Shown here: positions 36,442-46,086 of the stretch, piece by piece
How positions within the stretch are numbered: position 1 is the stretch's first letter
Layout: each line of letters starts with the position of its first letter
Origin: Carboxylicivirga sp964602515
Lineage (GTDB): Bacteria > Bacteroidota > Bacteroidia > Bacteroidales > Marinilabiliaceae
DNA: 64,000 nucleotides
Direction of reading: 5' to 3'
Assembly (NCBI GenBank): GCA_964602515.1
Contig: CAZRRJ010000001.1
Coordinates: 62,001 to 126,000 of the forward strand
Program-made: the position numbers and the translations under genes
Notes under the pieces: generated by a model
Database searches by the model: none
Seen by the model: only the letters and a program-made list of their open reading frames with translations
Told to the model about the DNA's origin: nothing

Positions 36442-38196
36442 ATGAGAAATATAGTTTTTCCAATTATAGCAATAGTTTTGATTCTCAATATAGAACCTGT
36501 ATTGGCGCAGGAGACTATTGATCAGGATGTAAAGGTGGTGAAGGTTTATACGCCCACTGTATCAGATGCTTACAAGGTGAATTATATGCCTGTTCTGGAT
36601 GATTCAATAACTGTTCATTCAACATTTAATTACCGTATTTTAAGCACATCCGTAGCTACGAACTACAAACCGGCACCTATCACTGCTGCACGCATTAATA
36701 ACAAGCGAAAAGAATATCTGGATAAATCATATATTAAAGGTGGTGTTGGAAATTACAGTACTGCAGAGGCTGAGTTAGGTTATAATATCCTTGCTAATGA
36801 AAAGTTTGTTTTAGGACTTAATGTCGGGCATATTTCATCCTTGGGTGATATAACGCTTGAAAATGATAAATCCGTGGATGCATCATTTCATAACACATGG
36901 GCAGTAGCTAACTTTATGCATTTTTTTGATGATAAAACCTTTGCTGTTGATCTTGGTTTTAAGCATAATAAGTATCGGTATTATGGCTATCAAACATTAA
37001 ATGCAGGTGGTGCATATTGGTTGCCTGGTGGCACACTAACAAGTGGAAGTAGTTATATTCCGAATGAAGATCAGCGCTTGGCAGGTTTTGATGTAACTGT
37101 AGGCTTAAAGAACAATGTTACGGATAAACGGAAAACTGCCTATAATACCAGTGTTGGCTTTAATACATTTGGGAATCTAACCGGAGTAAATCAAAATGGT
37201 TTTTCTATTAAAGGAAATTTGTACCGGCCAATAAACGATTTGGCTTTTGGGTTAGAAGGTGAAGTTTCCGGTTTCAAAACAATTGTACCTGATACAATAG
37301 GGCCAATGTATACCTTTAAGGATCGGTCACAAACCTTATTTAAAGTAAATCCAACGATTAATTTCTCTTTCGATAAAGCATTGTTTAAAGTTGGCATATT
37401 GCTAGCTGGTATTATTGATACAGAAGGAGACGAGTTTTATGTAACGCCTGATGTTCTTGGAGAGTTAGTTGTAGTAGAGGGTATTGCATCGGTTTATGGA
37501 GGTGTGAATGGTAAAGTGTTTGTGAATGATTATCAATCCATGTTATATGAAAATCCGTTTGCTTCAGTTGATGTTAATGTGAAGTCATCCCTTTATGGAT
37601 TAAATTTTATGGCAGGAATAAAGGGAAACTTTAGCTCATCCACATCCTTTTCAGCAGGTGTGGAGTACGGCTTTTTTAATAACGAACACTTTTGGGTAAA
37701 TAAGCAGTACACAAGCCAAGTTGTCAATGCCGATTTAATGAGAGAAATGCACTATTCAAATTTATTTGATGTTGTTTATGATGACGGGGCAGTATTGAAA
37801 GTGAAAGGAGAGTTGATATATAAGCCAAAAGAGCAGATGGTATTTGCTCTTAATGGAGCTTATTATGGCTGGAGTCTTGATAAACTGGAGTCTGCTTGGC
37901 ATAAACCCGAATTAGAAGTTGGAGTAGAAGGCTCCTTCTCTTTAATCGACAATTTGTTTATAAACGCTGGAGTAAAAATGCTTGGCGAGCGTCAGGCTTT
38001 TAATTCATCATTCGACAATAATCAAAAACAACTTAAGAGCGTTGTAGATATTAATTTAGGAGGTGAATATTATTTTAGCAAGCACTGGTCATTCTGGGCC
38101 AATATAAATAATATTGCTGCGGCAAAATACTACCAATGGAACGGCTATCCGATGCAGGGATTAAATGCGAAAGCAGGGATTATTTTTTCGTTCTGA
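36442..38196 (+). CDS. Outer-membrane beta-barrel protein paired with the TPR protein
   Basis: From ATG 36442 the protein is 584 residues with a signal peptide (MRNIVFPIIAIVLILNIEPV) ending near LAQ. The body has alternating beta strands rich in aromatic and Gly residues, and the last strand ends in Phe (AKAGIIFSF), as is usual for barrel proteins. An N-terminal soluble part (about 25-85, DQDVKVVKVYTPTVSDAYKV) precedes the barrel. An upstream in-frame ATG at 36418 is also possible. It is co-transcribed with the TPR gene. No TonB box is seen. Confidence 0.8.
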   Translation: MRNIVFPIIAIVLILNIEPVLAQETIDQDVKVVKVYTPTVSDAYKVNYMPVLDDSITVHSTFNYRILSTSVATNYKPAPITAARINNKRKEYLDKSYIKGGVGNYSTAEAELGYNILANEKFVLGLNVGHISSLGDITLENDKSVDASFHNTWAVANFMHFFDDKTFAVDLGFKHNKYRYYGYQTLNAGGAYWLPGGTLTSGSSYIPNEDQRLAGFDVTVGLKNNVTDKRKTAYNTSVGFNTFGNLTGVNQNGFSIKGNLYRPINDLAFGLEGEVSGFKTIVPDTIGPMYTFKDRSQTLFKVNPTINFSFDKALFKVGILLAGIIDTEGDEFYVTPDVLGELVVVEGIASVYGGVNGKVFVNDYQSMLYENPFASVDVNVKSSLYGLNFMAGIKGNFSSSTSFSAGVEYGFFNNEHFWVNKQYTSQVVNADLMREMHYSNLFDVVYDDGAVLKVKGELIYKPKEQMVFALNGAYYGWSLDKLESAWHKPELEVGVEGSFSLIDNLFINAGVKMLGERQAFNSSFDNNQKQLKSVVDINLGGEYYFSKHWSFWANINNIAAAKYYQWNGYPMQGLNAKAGIIFSF

Positions 38197-38240
38197 GCTT
38201 AATTTTATACAGCTTAGAGTATTAGTTGTTTTTATGCTAT

Positions 38241-38279
38241 AAAAATCATCATTTATAGGCTTTTAAACAGATGATTTTT
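38241..38279. terminator. Hairpin between the barrel gene and gyrB
   Basis: AAAAATCATC (38241-38250) is the exact reverse complement of GATGATTTTT (38270-38279), loop 19. The T-run of the right arm allows terminator action for the upstream operon. The hairpin abuts the gyrB -7 element. Confidence 0.6.
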
Positions 38280-38281
38280 GT

Positions 38282-38289
38282 TATATTTG
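38282..38289 (+). promoter_or_regulatory. -7 promoter element of gyrB
   Basis: TATATTTG is an exact TAnnTTTG match, 73 bases before the chosen gyrB ATG. It is immediately after the 10-bp hairpin, and the -33 region lies inside that hairpin. Confidence 0.5.
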
Positions 38290-38361
38290 TATGTCTTCAA
38301 ATATAGACGATTCTTATAGCCGGTTATGCCGGTTTTTTTACGCTTTTCAAAAGAATTAAAG

Positions 38362-40326
38362 ATGAGTGATCAGGTAAATGAAAATGTAAATCAACAAGGT
38401 GAATATAGCGCCAATAGTATTACTGTACTGGAAGGATTAGAAGCAGTACGTAAGCGTCCGGCCATGTACATTGGTGATGTTGGAGAAAAAGGATTACACC
38501 ACCTCGTATACGAAGTTGTTGATAACTCTATTGATGAGGCTTTAGCTGGCCATTGTGATGAAATTGGTGTTGTTATTCATGAAGATAATTCAATCACAGT
38601 TACAGATAATGGTCGTGGTATTCCAACTGACTTTCATGAAAAGGAAGGTAAGTCAGCTCTTGAGGTTGTGATGACAGTATTGCATGCCGGAGGTAAGTTT
38701 GACAAAGATTCTTACAAGGTTTCTGGTGGATTGCATGGTGTTGGGGTTTCATGCGTTAATGCGCTTTCTATAATGCTTAAGGCAGAAGTGCACAGAGATG
38801 GAAAAATTCATACTCAGGAGTACTCTATTGGTAAGCCAGTGACAGAGATTCTGGAAGTTGGCACTACAGATAAAACAGGCACAAACGTTACGTTTAAGCC
38901 TGATGAAACAATTTTTAATGTAACAACTTATAAATATTCAATTCTTGCAAATCGTCTGCGCGAATTAGCTTTTTTGAATAGTGGCATTAAGATTAGGCTG
39001 ACAGATGAGCGTGAGCTTGATGAGGAAGGCAATAAAAAGACAGAACTATTTTTCTCAGAAAGAGGGTTGGAAGAATTTGTGGAGTTTATTGATGAATCAC
39101 GTGAGAAATTAATTGATAATGCAATTCATATTTCAACAGAGAAAAATGATATTCCCGTTGAAATTGCTATTTTATACAATACTTCTTTTAGTGAGAATAT
39201 TTACTCATATGTAAATAATATTAACACTATTGAAGGAGGTACCCACCTTACAGGCTTTCGAAGAGGTTTAACACGAACTTTGAAAACATTTGCCGAGAAA
39301 TCAGGTATGTTAAGTAAGTTAAAATTTGATATCAATGGAGATGATTTTCGGGAAGGTTTAACTGCTGTTATATCGGTTAAGGTAGCGGAGCCACAATTTG
39401 AAGGCCAAACCAAAACAAAGCTTGGTAATAGTGAAGTAAGTCTTTCTGTTGATCAGGCGGTAAGTACAATGTTAGCTAATTACCTTGAAGAGAATCCAAA
39501 GGATGCTAAAGATATTGTAAATAAAGTGATTTTGGCTGCTCAGGCACGTCATGCTGCGCGTAAGGCACGTGAGCTTGTTCAGCGTAAAAGTGTTTTAAGC
39601 GGAGGTGGATTGCCTGGTAAGTTGGCCGACTGTTCAGACAAAGATCCGGCTTCATGTGAAGTATTCCTTGTCGAGGGAGATTCGGCAGGTGGAACAGCTA
39701 AACAAGGTCGGGATCGTAAATTTCAGGCTATACTGCCGTTGAGAGGAAAGATTCTTAACGTTGAAAAAGCACTTCAACATAAGGTGTTTGAGAACGATGA
39801 AATTAAGAATATTTTTACAGCATTAGGAGTTACAATAGGAACAGAGGAAGATAGTAAAGCTTTAAATCTCGATAAGTTACGATACCATAAAGTTGTTATC
39901 ATGTGTGATGCCGATGTGGATGGTAGCCACATTGCAACACTTATTATGACGTTCTTCTTCCGTTATATGAAATCACTGATTGAAAATGGTTATTTATATA
40001 TTGCAACGCCGCCGTTATACCTGATTAAAAAAGGAAAAAGTCAACAGTATTGCTGGACAGAAGATCAACGTTTGCGTTTAATTGAAGAATGGGGCGGAGG
40101 AAAAGAAAGTTCACTTCACATCCAGCGATATAAAGGTCTTGGAGAGATGAACGCAGAGCAATTATGGGAAACAACCATGCAGCCGGAGCGACGTACTTTA
40201 CGTCAGGTAACCATTGAAAGTGCAACCGAATCCGATCGTGTATTTTCAATGTTAATGGGTGATGAAGTACCACCACGACGTGAATTTATTGAGCAAAATT
40301 CGACTTACGCCAATATTGATGTCTAG
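38362..40326 (+). CDS. gyrB: DNA gyrase subunit B
   Basis: The protein is 654 residues from ATG 38362 (MSDQVNENVNQQGEYSANSI); an in-frame ATG 12 codons upstream (38326) is less likely. The order is the GHKL ATPase (EVVDNSIDEALAGH, GGLHGVGVSCVNALS), the transducer domain, TOPRIM (EVFLVEGDSAGGTAKQGRDR, MCDADVDGSHI), and the C-terminal GyrB tail (QRYKGLGEMNAEQLWETTM). With GyrA it introduces negative supercoils. The gene is monocistronic and has its own promoter and terminator. Confidence 0.97.
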   Translation: MSDQVNENVNQQGEYSANSITVLEGLEAVRKRPAMYIGDVGEKGLHHLVYEVVDNSIDEALAGHCDEIGVVIHEDNSITVTDNGRGIPTDFHEKEGKSALEVVMTVLHAGGKFDKDSYKVSGGLHGVGVSCVNALSIMLKAEVHRDGKIHTQEYSIGKPVTEILEVGTTDKTGTNVTFKPDETIFNVTTYKYSILANRLRELAFLNSGIKIRLTDERELDEEGNKKTELFFSERGLEEFVEFIDESREKLIDNAIHISTEKNDIPVEIAILYNTSFSENIYSYVNNINTIEGGTHLTGFRRGLTRTLKTFAEKSGMLSKLKFDINGDDFREGLTAVISVKVAEPQFEGQTKTKLGNSEVSLSVDQAVSTMLANYLEENPKDAKDIVNKVILAAQARHAARKARELVQRKSVLSGGGLPGKLADCSDKDPASCEVFLVEGDSAGGTAKQGRDRKFQAILPLRGKILNVEKALQHKVFENDEIKNIFTALGVTIGTEEDSKALNLDKLRYHKVVIMCDADVDGSHIATLIMTFFFRYMKSLIENGYLYIATPPLYLIKKGKSQQYCWTEDQRLRLIEEWGGGKESSLHIQRYKGLGEMNAEQLWETTMQPERRTLRQVTIESATESDRVFSMLMGDEVPPRREFIEQNSTYANIDV

Positions 40327-40349
40327 ATTATATTGAAATTTTTATAATG

Positions 40350-40378
40350 AGAGGGCTTGAAAAAAAGCCCTCTTTTTT
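40350..40378 (+). terminator. Terminator of gyrB
   Basis: AGAGGGCTT pairs perfectly with AAGCCCTCT over a GAAAAA loop and is followed by T5. Confidence 0.9.
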
Positions 40379-40540
40379 GCTTATCCCAATTGTATCTTAA
40401 TAGTTAGGCTTAAATTGCTCTGAATACTTTTGACCTGGAAAATGCAGTTATTGCGATAAGGTAGTATTAAGTATGCTTTACTGAACGTAGCAATAAGACC
40501 CATCCGATAGTTGTCGGGTTCAATGTATAGTATATTGGTA

Positions 40541-41317
40541 TTATATTTCGATTATACCTTTAAAAACAAATTCAGCTGGTCCTTCCAGCCAAATGTCTTT
40601 ATATTGATTATTTTCCTGTATGAAAAATACCCTTAACTGACCACCTTTAACAGCAATATTAAAATCATTTATTTCCGGTTTTTTGAGATTAGCTGAAATT
40701 GCTGAAGCTACAACGCCAGTTCCGCATGCCAGTGTTTCATCTTCAACACCTCTTTCGTATGTTCTTACCCGAAGTGAGTTTTTACCAGTGAATTGAACAA
40801 AGTTTACATTTGTCCCTTTAGGATAAATGTCAGAATACCTGATTGCCTTTCCTTCTTGATATACATCTATTGTTTCTGTATCATCAACAAATATTACATG
40901 ATGAGGAGAGCCCGTGTCTAGAAAAGTGTAATTACCCTCTTTTGTTATAGTATTAACATTAATCATCTTTAAGGTGACAATGCCATTGTTGTATGCAGCA
41001 TTATGTTCACCATCAACAGCCATAAAGCAAATATTTTTAGTTTGAGTAACAATACCAATATGCACAGCAAAAGCCACAATGCAACGTCCTCCATTTCCAC
41101 ACATAGAAGCTTCGTGTCCATCGCTGTTAAAGTAGCGCATTGTAAAGTCTGATTCAGGGTGGTTTTCTAAAAGCATTAAGCCATCAGCACCAACACCAAA
41201 TCTTCGGTTACAAATTTTCTCAATTAATTGTGCACTGTCTCCGTCAAACGAGTTGTCTCTGTTATCAATAATAATAAAGTCGTTGCCAGCCCCTTGGTAT
41301 TTATAAAATGTTATCAT
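40541..41317 (-). CDS. dapF: Diaminopimelate epimerase
   Basis: The 258-residue protein has both active-site Cys motifs: MCGNGGRC (first half) and ACGTGVVA (second half), plus the N-terminal YQGAGNDFI. It converts LL-diaminopimelate to meso-diaminopimelate for lysine and peptidoglycan synthesis. It is divergent from htrA with 215 bases between. Confidence 0.96.
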   Translation of the reverse strand: MITFYKYQGAGNDFIIIDNRDNSFDGDSAQLIEKICNRRFGVGADGLMLLENHPESDFTMRYFNSDGHEASMCGNGGRCIVAFAVHIGIVTQTKNICFMAVDGEHNAAYNNGIVTLKMINVNTITKEGNYTFLDTGSPHHVIFVDDTETIDVYQEGKAIRYSDIYPKGTNVNFVQFTGKNSLRVRTYERGVEDETLACGTGVVASAISANLKKPEINDFNIAVKGGQLRVFFIQENNQYKDIWLEGPAEFVFKGIIEI

Positions 41318-41532
41318 TAAAAAGTATTTCGTCCGTAACTATAATCGTATTAGTAATAGTAAGCAAAATGACAGTATTTCCTGTTAAGCTTACAAAAATA
41401 CGCTGATATGGCATATATTCCTTAAAATTTGGCAAAAAAACGTTAAGGCTTGGTTAAAGTTAGTAAGAGGTATAATTTTTGAGAACTAACTTTTCGTATA
41501 TTTCAGTTTTCTAGATTAAAAATAAGATAGAT

Positions 41533-43002
41533 ATGAATGTAAGAAAAGTGTTTTACACGTTTGTTATTGCTATAGTAAGTGCAGTTACAGGCGTATACGT
41601 TTATTCGCATTTAGATAATAGCGAACCAAAAATTATTACAATAAGAGAAGAGGCTGCTCCTGCTGCCTACTTAATGTCAAATCCCAGTCAAGTAACTTTG
41701 CCTGACTTAACTGTAGCTGCTGAAAAGACAGTTCATGCTGTAGTACATGTTAAAACTAAGAGCAGAGGGAGTGATTATTACTCAGGTAACCCGTTTTATG
41801 ATTTTTTCTTTGGCCCAGGGAGCGGATATCGACAGCAGCCACAACAGCCTGTGATGGGAGCAGGCTCTGGAGTTATCTTAACAAAAGATGGCTATGTCAT
41901 AACTAATAACCATGTTATTGACGGTGCTGATGAGATTGAGGTAACCCTTAATGACAGGCGTAGCTTCTCAGCAACCTTAGTTGGTGCAGATCCTACATCT
42001 GATATAGCATTGTTAAAAATTAATGCTGATAATCTTCCATTTGTTTCTTATGGTAACTCGGATCAATTAAAGGTGGGTGAATGGGTATTAGCTGTTGGAA
42101 ATCCGTTTAATCTGACTTCTACTGTTACCGCTGGAATTGTTAGTGCTAAGGCCAGAAGCATTAACATTATTGCAAATCGTAATCAAACTTTAGGTGTTGA
42201 ATCGTTTATTCAGACTGATGCAGCAGTAAATCCCGGTAATAGTGGAGGAGCATTGGTTAATCAACGAGGAGAATTGGTTGGTATAAATACTGCTATAGCA
42301 TCGCGTACTGGTTCATTTACAGGATATTCGTTTGCTGTTCCTGTGTCAATTGCTAAAAAGGTAGTAGCTGACTTAATGGAGTTTGGTGAAGTACAACGCG
42401 GACTTCTGGGTGTGAGTATTGGCGAAGTAACTCAGGAAAGGGCTGCAGAACTGGATGTTAAACTTGAGAAAATTGAAGGTGTTTTTATTTTTCAGGTAAC
42501 ACCTGATGGAGGAGCAAAGGAAGCAGGATTAAGGGTTGGAGACATTATTATTTCTGTAAATGGGGAGAAAGTAAACTCGGTACCGGAACTTCAAGAGAGA
42601 ATAAGTATGCATCGTCCTGGAGAAAAAGTAAGTTTAATAGTTATCAGGAATCAAAAACAGAAACCTTTTGAGGTTACTTTACGTAACATACGCGGAACGA
42701 CTGGAATAATATCTTCTAATGACATTGATGCTACGCTTGGAGCAAACCTTGAAGAGGTATCGGCAGATGATTTAAAGCATCTTGGTGTACGCTATGGCAT
42801 AGAAGTTGTAGAAGTTGGTAATGGTAAACTAAGACAAAGTGGTGTGAAAAATGGTTATGTCATCACTAAAGTTAATAGCACAGCAATTAAATCTGTAAAT
42901 GATTTTAAAAACGAGGTGTCAGCTGCTAAAGATGGTTTCTTTTTAACTGGAATTTATCCTAATGGACGTGTTGTTTATTATGCTGTAAATCTCAATGATT
43001 AA
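41533..43002 (+). CDS. Trypsin-like serine protease HtrA/DegP family
   Basis: The 489-residue exported protease has an N-terminal anchor/signal (residues 7-25). The catalytic triad is His in TNNHVIDG, Asp in DPTSDIALLKI and Ser in NPGNSGGALVN. Two PDZ domains follow (about 285-375 and 395-480). It degrades or refolds damaged envelope proteins. It is upstream of rpoD but separated by 81 bases with a separate promoter. Confidence 0.94.
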   Translation: MNVRKVFYTFVIAIVSAVTGVYVYSHLDNSEPKIITIREEAAPAAYLMSNPSQVTLPDLTVAAEKTVHAVVHVKTKSRGSDYYSGNPFYDFFFGPGSGYRQQPQQPVMGAGSGVILTKDGYVITNNHVIDGADEIEVTLNDRRSFSATLVGADPTSDIALLKINADNLPFVSYGNSDQLKVGEWVLAVGNPFNLTSTVTAGIVSAKARSINIIANRNQTLGVESFIQTDAAVNPGNSGGALVNQRGELVGINTAIASRTGSFTGYSFAVPVSIAKKVVADLMEFGEVQRGLLGVSIGEVTQERAAELDVKLEKIEGVFIFQVTPDGGAKEAGLRVGDIIISVNGEKVNSVPELQERISMHRPGEKVSLIVIRNQKQKPFEVTLRNIRGTTGIISSNDIDATLGANLEEVSADDLKHLGVRYGIEVVEVGNGKLRQSGVKNGYVITKVNSTAIKSVNDFKNEVSAAKDGFFLTGIYPNGRVVYYAVNLND

Positions 43003-43030
43003 ATTCTTTCTGGCTAAAAAGCGCTAATGG

Positions 43031-43061
43031 TTGGAAAAATCAGTAAATAGTAGTACTTTTG
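43031..43061 (+). promoter_or_regulatory. Promoter of rpoD
   Basis: TTG (43031-43033), a 20-base spacer, and TACTTTTG (43054-43061) match the Bacteroidota consensus. The element ends 22 bases before the rpoD ATG. Confidence 0.65.
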
Positions 43062-43083
43062 CGCCGTATTTTTTTTATGGGAT

Positions 43084-43944
43084 ATGAGACAACTCAAGAT
43101 AACAAAATCGATTACTAATCGCGAAAGCGCCTCTCTGGATAAGTATTTACAGGAAATTGGACGTGAAGAACTAATTTCTGTAGAAGAAGAAGTAGAGTTA
43201 GCTCAGCGAATAAAAAAAGGTGATCAGATTGCTTTGGAGAAATTAACTAGGGCCAACCTTAGATTCGTGGTTTCTGTTGCAAAGCAGTACCAAAACCAGG
43301 GTTTAAGTTTACCGGATTTGATTAATGAAGGTAACCTTGGATTGATAAAAGCTGCTGAAAAATTTGATGAAACTAGAGGTTTTAAATTCATTTCATATGC
43401 GGTTTGGTGGATTCGCCAATCAATATTGCAAGCTTTGGCTGAGCAATCGCGTATAGTGCGTTTACCTTTAAATCAGGTTGGGTCATTAAATAAGATTAAT
43501 AAAGCTTACTCTAAGTTTGAACAGGAGAATGAGCGAAAGCCATCCCCGGAAGAATTAGCTGATAAGCTTGAGTTGCCTGCTGATAAAGTAGCTGATACCA
43601 TGCGTGTTTCAGGGCGTCATATTTCAGTTGATGCACCATTTGTGGAAGGAGAAGATAATAGTTTGTTAGATGTATTGGTGAATGGAGATTCGCCTAATGC
43701 GGACAAGGCTCTTATTAATGAATCGCTGGCAAGAGAAATAGAACGAGCTTTGGCAACATTAACAGAGCGTGAAAGTGATATTATTAAGTTATTCTTTGGC
43801 ATTGGTTGTCAGGAAATGACGCTAGAAGAGATCGGTGAGCGTTTTGGATTAACCCGTGAGCGAGTACGTCAGATTAAAGAAAAAGCAATCCGTCGTTTAC
43901 GACATACCTCAAGAAGTAAGTTATTAAAATCTTATTTAGGATAA
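43084..43944 (+). CDS. rpoD: Primary RNA polymerase sigma factor RpoD/SigA
   Basis: The 286-residue protein is a short Bacteroidota sigma-70 that starts at region 1.2 (SLDKYLQEIGREELI). It has region 2 (DLINEGNLGLIKAAEKFD, KFISYAVWWIRQSI), region 3 and region 4 (LTLEEIG-like TLEEIGERFGLTRERVRQIK). It directs the core enzyme to TTTG/TAnnTTTG promoters such as those noted in this window. Confidence 0.96.
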   Translation: MRQLKITKSITNRESASLDKYLQEIGREELISVEEEVELAQRIKKGDQIALEKLTRANLRFVVSVAKQYQNQGLSLPDLINEGNLGLIKAAEKFDETRGFKFISYAVWWIRQSILQALAEQSRIVRLPLNQVGSLNKINKAYSKFEQENERKPSPEELADKLELPADKVADTMRVSGRHISVDAPFVEGEDNSLLDVLVNGDSPNADKALINESLAREIERALATLTERESDIIKLFFGIGCQEMTLEEIGERFGLTRERVRQIKEKAIRRLRHTSRSKLLKSYLG

Positions 43945-43971
43945 AAGGTTATTAACAATGATAAATTTAGA

Positions 43972-43997
43972 GCCCTGAAGTTATTTCGGGGCTTTTT
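43972..43997 (+). terminator. Terminator of rpoD overlapping the 3' end of uvrB
   Basis: AGCCCTGAA pairs with TTTCGGGGCT over GTTA and is followed by T6. The right arm lies inside the last codons of the convergent uvrB gene. Confidence 0.8.
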
Positions 43998-45987
43998 TAT
44001 TGGCTAATTCTTCAAGGCGTTTAATTTCATCCCGATATTGAGCTGCAGATATAAAATCAAGTTCTTTAGCAGCTTTTTGCATTTCCTTTTTTGTCTTTTC
44101 AATTGTCTTTTTTAAAGCTTCTGTACTCATATATTTAACAACTGGATCAGCTGCTACATCGTTAGGGTTCGGCTCTATATATGCTTTTGTTTGTGATGAA
44201 TTAAGAATTGCTTTAGTCTGTTTGTTAATTTGAGTTGGTGTAATATTATTATCCTCATTGTATTTTAACTGTTTTTCCCTTCTGTATAGTGTTGCATCAA
44301 TGGTTGCTTGCATACTTTTGGTAACTTTATCAGCGTACATTATTACACGTCCATTTAAATTACGAGCAGCGCGCCCAGCTGTTTGCGTTAACGATCGTTC
44401 GGAGCGCAAAAAGCCTTCTTTATCGGCATCAAGAATTGCAACTAGTGAAACTTCAGGTAGATCCAGTCCTTCACGTAGGAGGTTAACCCCGATTAATACA
44501 TCGAAGATTCCTGATCTAAGGTTTTCCATAATTTTAACCCGCATAAGCGTGTCAACATCAGAGTGTATATATTCGCATTTGATTGATAAACGAGTCAGGT
44601 ATTTTGTTAATTCTTCAGCCATTCGTTTTGTTAAAGTTGTCACCAAAACACGCTCGCTACACTCTATTCTTTCGTTAATTTCATTAATAAGGTCATCGAT
44701 TTGATTTTGGCTTGGTCTTACTTCAATTTCCGGATCTAACAAGCCTGTTGGTCGAATTAATTGCTCTATTACTATACCTTCTGATTTTTCCAATTCATAA
44801 TCGGCAGGAGTAGCACTTACGTAAACAATCTGATTAACTAGCTTTTCGAACTCTTCAAATTTAAGAGGTCTGTTATCCAAAGCTGCCGGAAGTCGGAAGC
44901 CGTATTCTACTAAATTCTGTTTTCTTGACTTATCACCCCCATACATTGCTCTGATTTGCGGAATGGTAACATGGCTTTCGTCTATCACGATGAGAAAGTC
45001 TTCAGGAAAATAGTCTAACAGGCAAAATGGTCGTGTGCCCGCTTTTCGGCCATCAAAATAACGTGAGTAATTTTCAATTCCCGGACAGTAGCCTAATTCA
45101 CGTATCATCTCAAGATCGTAATTTACCCGTTCATCCAGACGTTTTGCTTCGGTATTTTTTCCATTTTCTTTCAGAAATGCAAGGTGACTTGTCAGATCAT
45201 CTTGAATTTCCCTGATAGCTTCTTGTGTTCGTTCTTTAGATGTGATGAAAATATTGGCCGGATAAATTGTTATTTTATTTAATGAATCAATGCGTTTACC
45301 ACTGTCCAGATTAAAGGTTTCAATTTCTTCGATTTCATCACCCCAAAAAATTACGCGGCAGCCGTAATCTACATAGGCCAGGAAAATTTCTATGGTGTCG
45401 CCTTTTACCCTGAAGTTGCCCCTTTCAAATAAAACCTCGTTGCGTGAATACAGGCTATCAGCTAGTTGGCGTAAAAAAACATTACGTGTAAGTTGATCTC
45501 CGGTATTGATATTTATTACGCCAGAATGAAAATCCTCAGGATTACCAATTCCATATAGGCATGATACCGAAGAAACCACAATAACATCACGCCTGCCGGA
45601 AAGCAGAGCCGAGGTGGAGCTTAGACGAAGTTTCTCTATTTCGTCATTTATTGAAAGATCTTTTTCAATATAGGTATCTGTTACTGGTAAGTAGGCTTCA
45701 GGTTGGTAATAATCGTAATACGATACAAAGTATTCAACTGCATTGTCTGGAAAAAAGCTTTTAAATTCACCATATAATTGCGCTGCTAAGGTCTTGTTGT
45801 GCGATAGAATTAAAGTAGGCCTTTGTACCTTTTCAATCATATTGGCAATAGTAAAGGTCTTTCCAGAGCCAGTAACACCAAGAAGGGATTGTTGTTTTAC
45901 CTGATTTTTAATACCCTCTGTCAGTTGTGCTATCGCTTGTGGTTGGTCGCCTGTAGGAGAAAATTCCGATACTATTTTAAAATCCAT
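43981..45987 (-). CDS. uvrB: Excinuclease ABC subunit B
   Basis: The 668-residue protein has Walker A GVTGSGKTFTIAN and the DNA-inserted beta-hairpin YYDYYQPEAYLPVTDTYIEK. Helicase motifs include DESHVTIPQIRAMYGGD, and a C-terminal UVR motif lies near 630-660. It verifies DNA damage with UvrA and recruits UvrC in nucleotide excision repair. It is a single gene. Confidence 0.97.
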   Translation of the reverse strand: MDFKIVSEFSPTGDQPQAIAQLTEGIKNQVKQQSLLGVTGSGKTFTIANMIEKVQRPTLILSHNKTLAAQLYGEFKSFFPDNAVEYFVSYYDYYQPEAYLPVTDTYIEKDLSINDEIEKLRLSSTSALLSGRRDVIVVSSVSCLYGIGNPEDFHSGVININTGDQLTRNVFLRQLADSLYSRNEVLFERGNFRVKGDTIEIFLAYVDYGCRVIFWGDEIEEIETFNLDSGKRIDSLNKITIYPANIFITSKERTQEAIREIQDDLTSHLAFLKENGKNTEAKRLDERVNYDLEMIRELGYCPGIENYSRYFDGRKAGTRPFCLLDYFPEDFLIVIDESHVTIPQIRAMYGGDKSRKQNLVEYGFRLPAALDNRPLKFEEFEKLVNQIVYVSATPADYELEKSEGIVIEQLIRPTGLLDPEIEVRPSQNQIDDLINEINERIECSERVLVTTLTKRMAEELTKYLTRLSIKCEYIHSDVDTLMRVKIMENLRSGIFDVLIGVNLLREGLDLPEVSLVAILDADKEGFLRSERSLTQTAGRAARNLNGRVIMYADKVTKSMQATIDATLYRREKQLKYNEDNNITPTQINKQTKAILNSSQTKAYIEPNPNDVAADPVVKYMSTEALKKTIEKTKKEMQKAAKELDFISAAQYRDEIKRLEELANKKAPK

Positions 45988-46029
45988 GGTGAAATATTAA
46001 TATGACTAATTTACTTCAAAAGTAAGAAC

Positions 46030-46060
46030 AAAAAAAGAGTTACCATAGGCAACTCTTTTA
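46030..46060 (-). terminator. Terminator of the barrel protein gene (minus strand)
   Basis: AAAAGAGTT (46033-46041) pairs with AACTCTTTT (46051-46059). The flanking A and T runs allow use in both directions. On the minus strand T7 follows the stem. Confidence 0.8.
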
Positions 46061-46086
46061 TATTATTACATGTATTGTGGAGCTTA

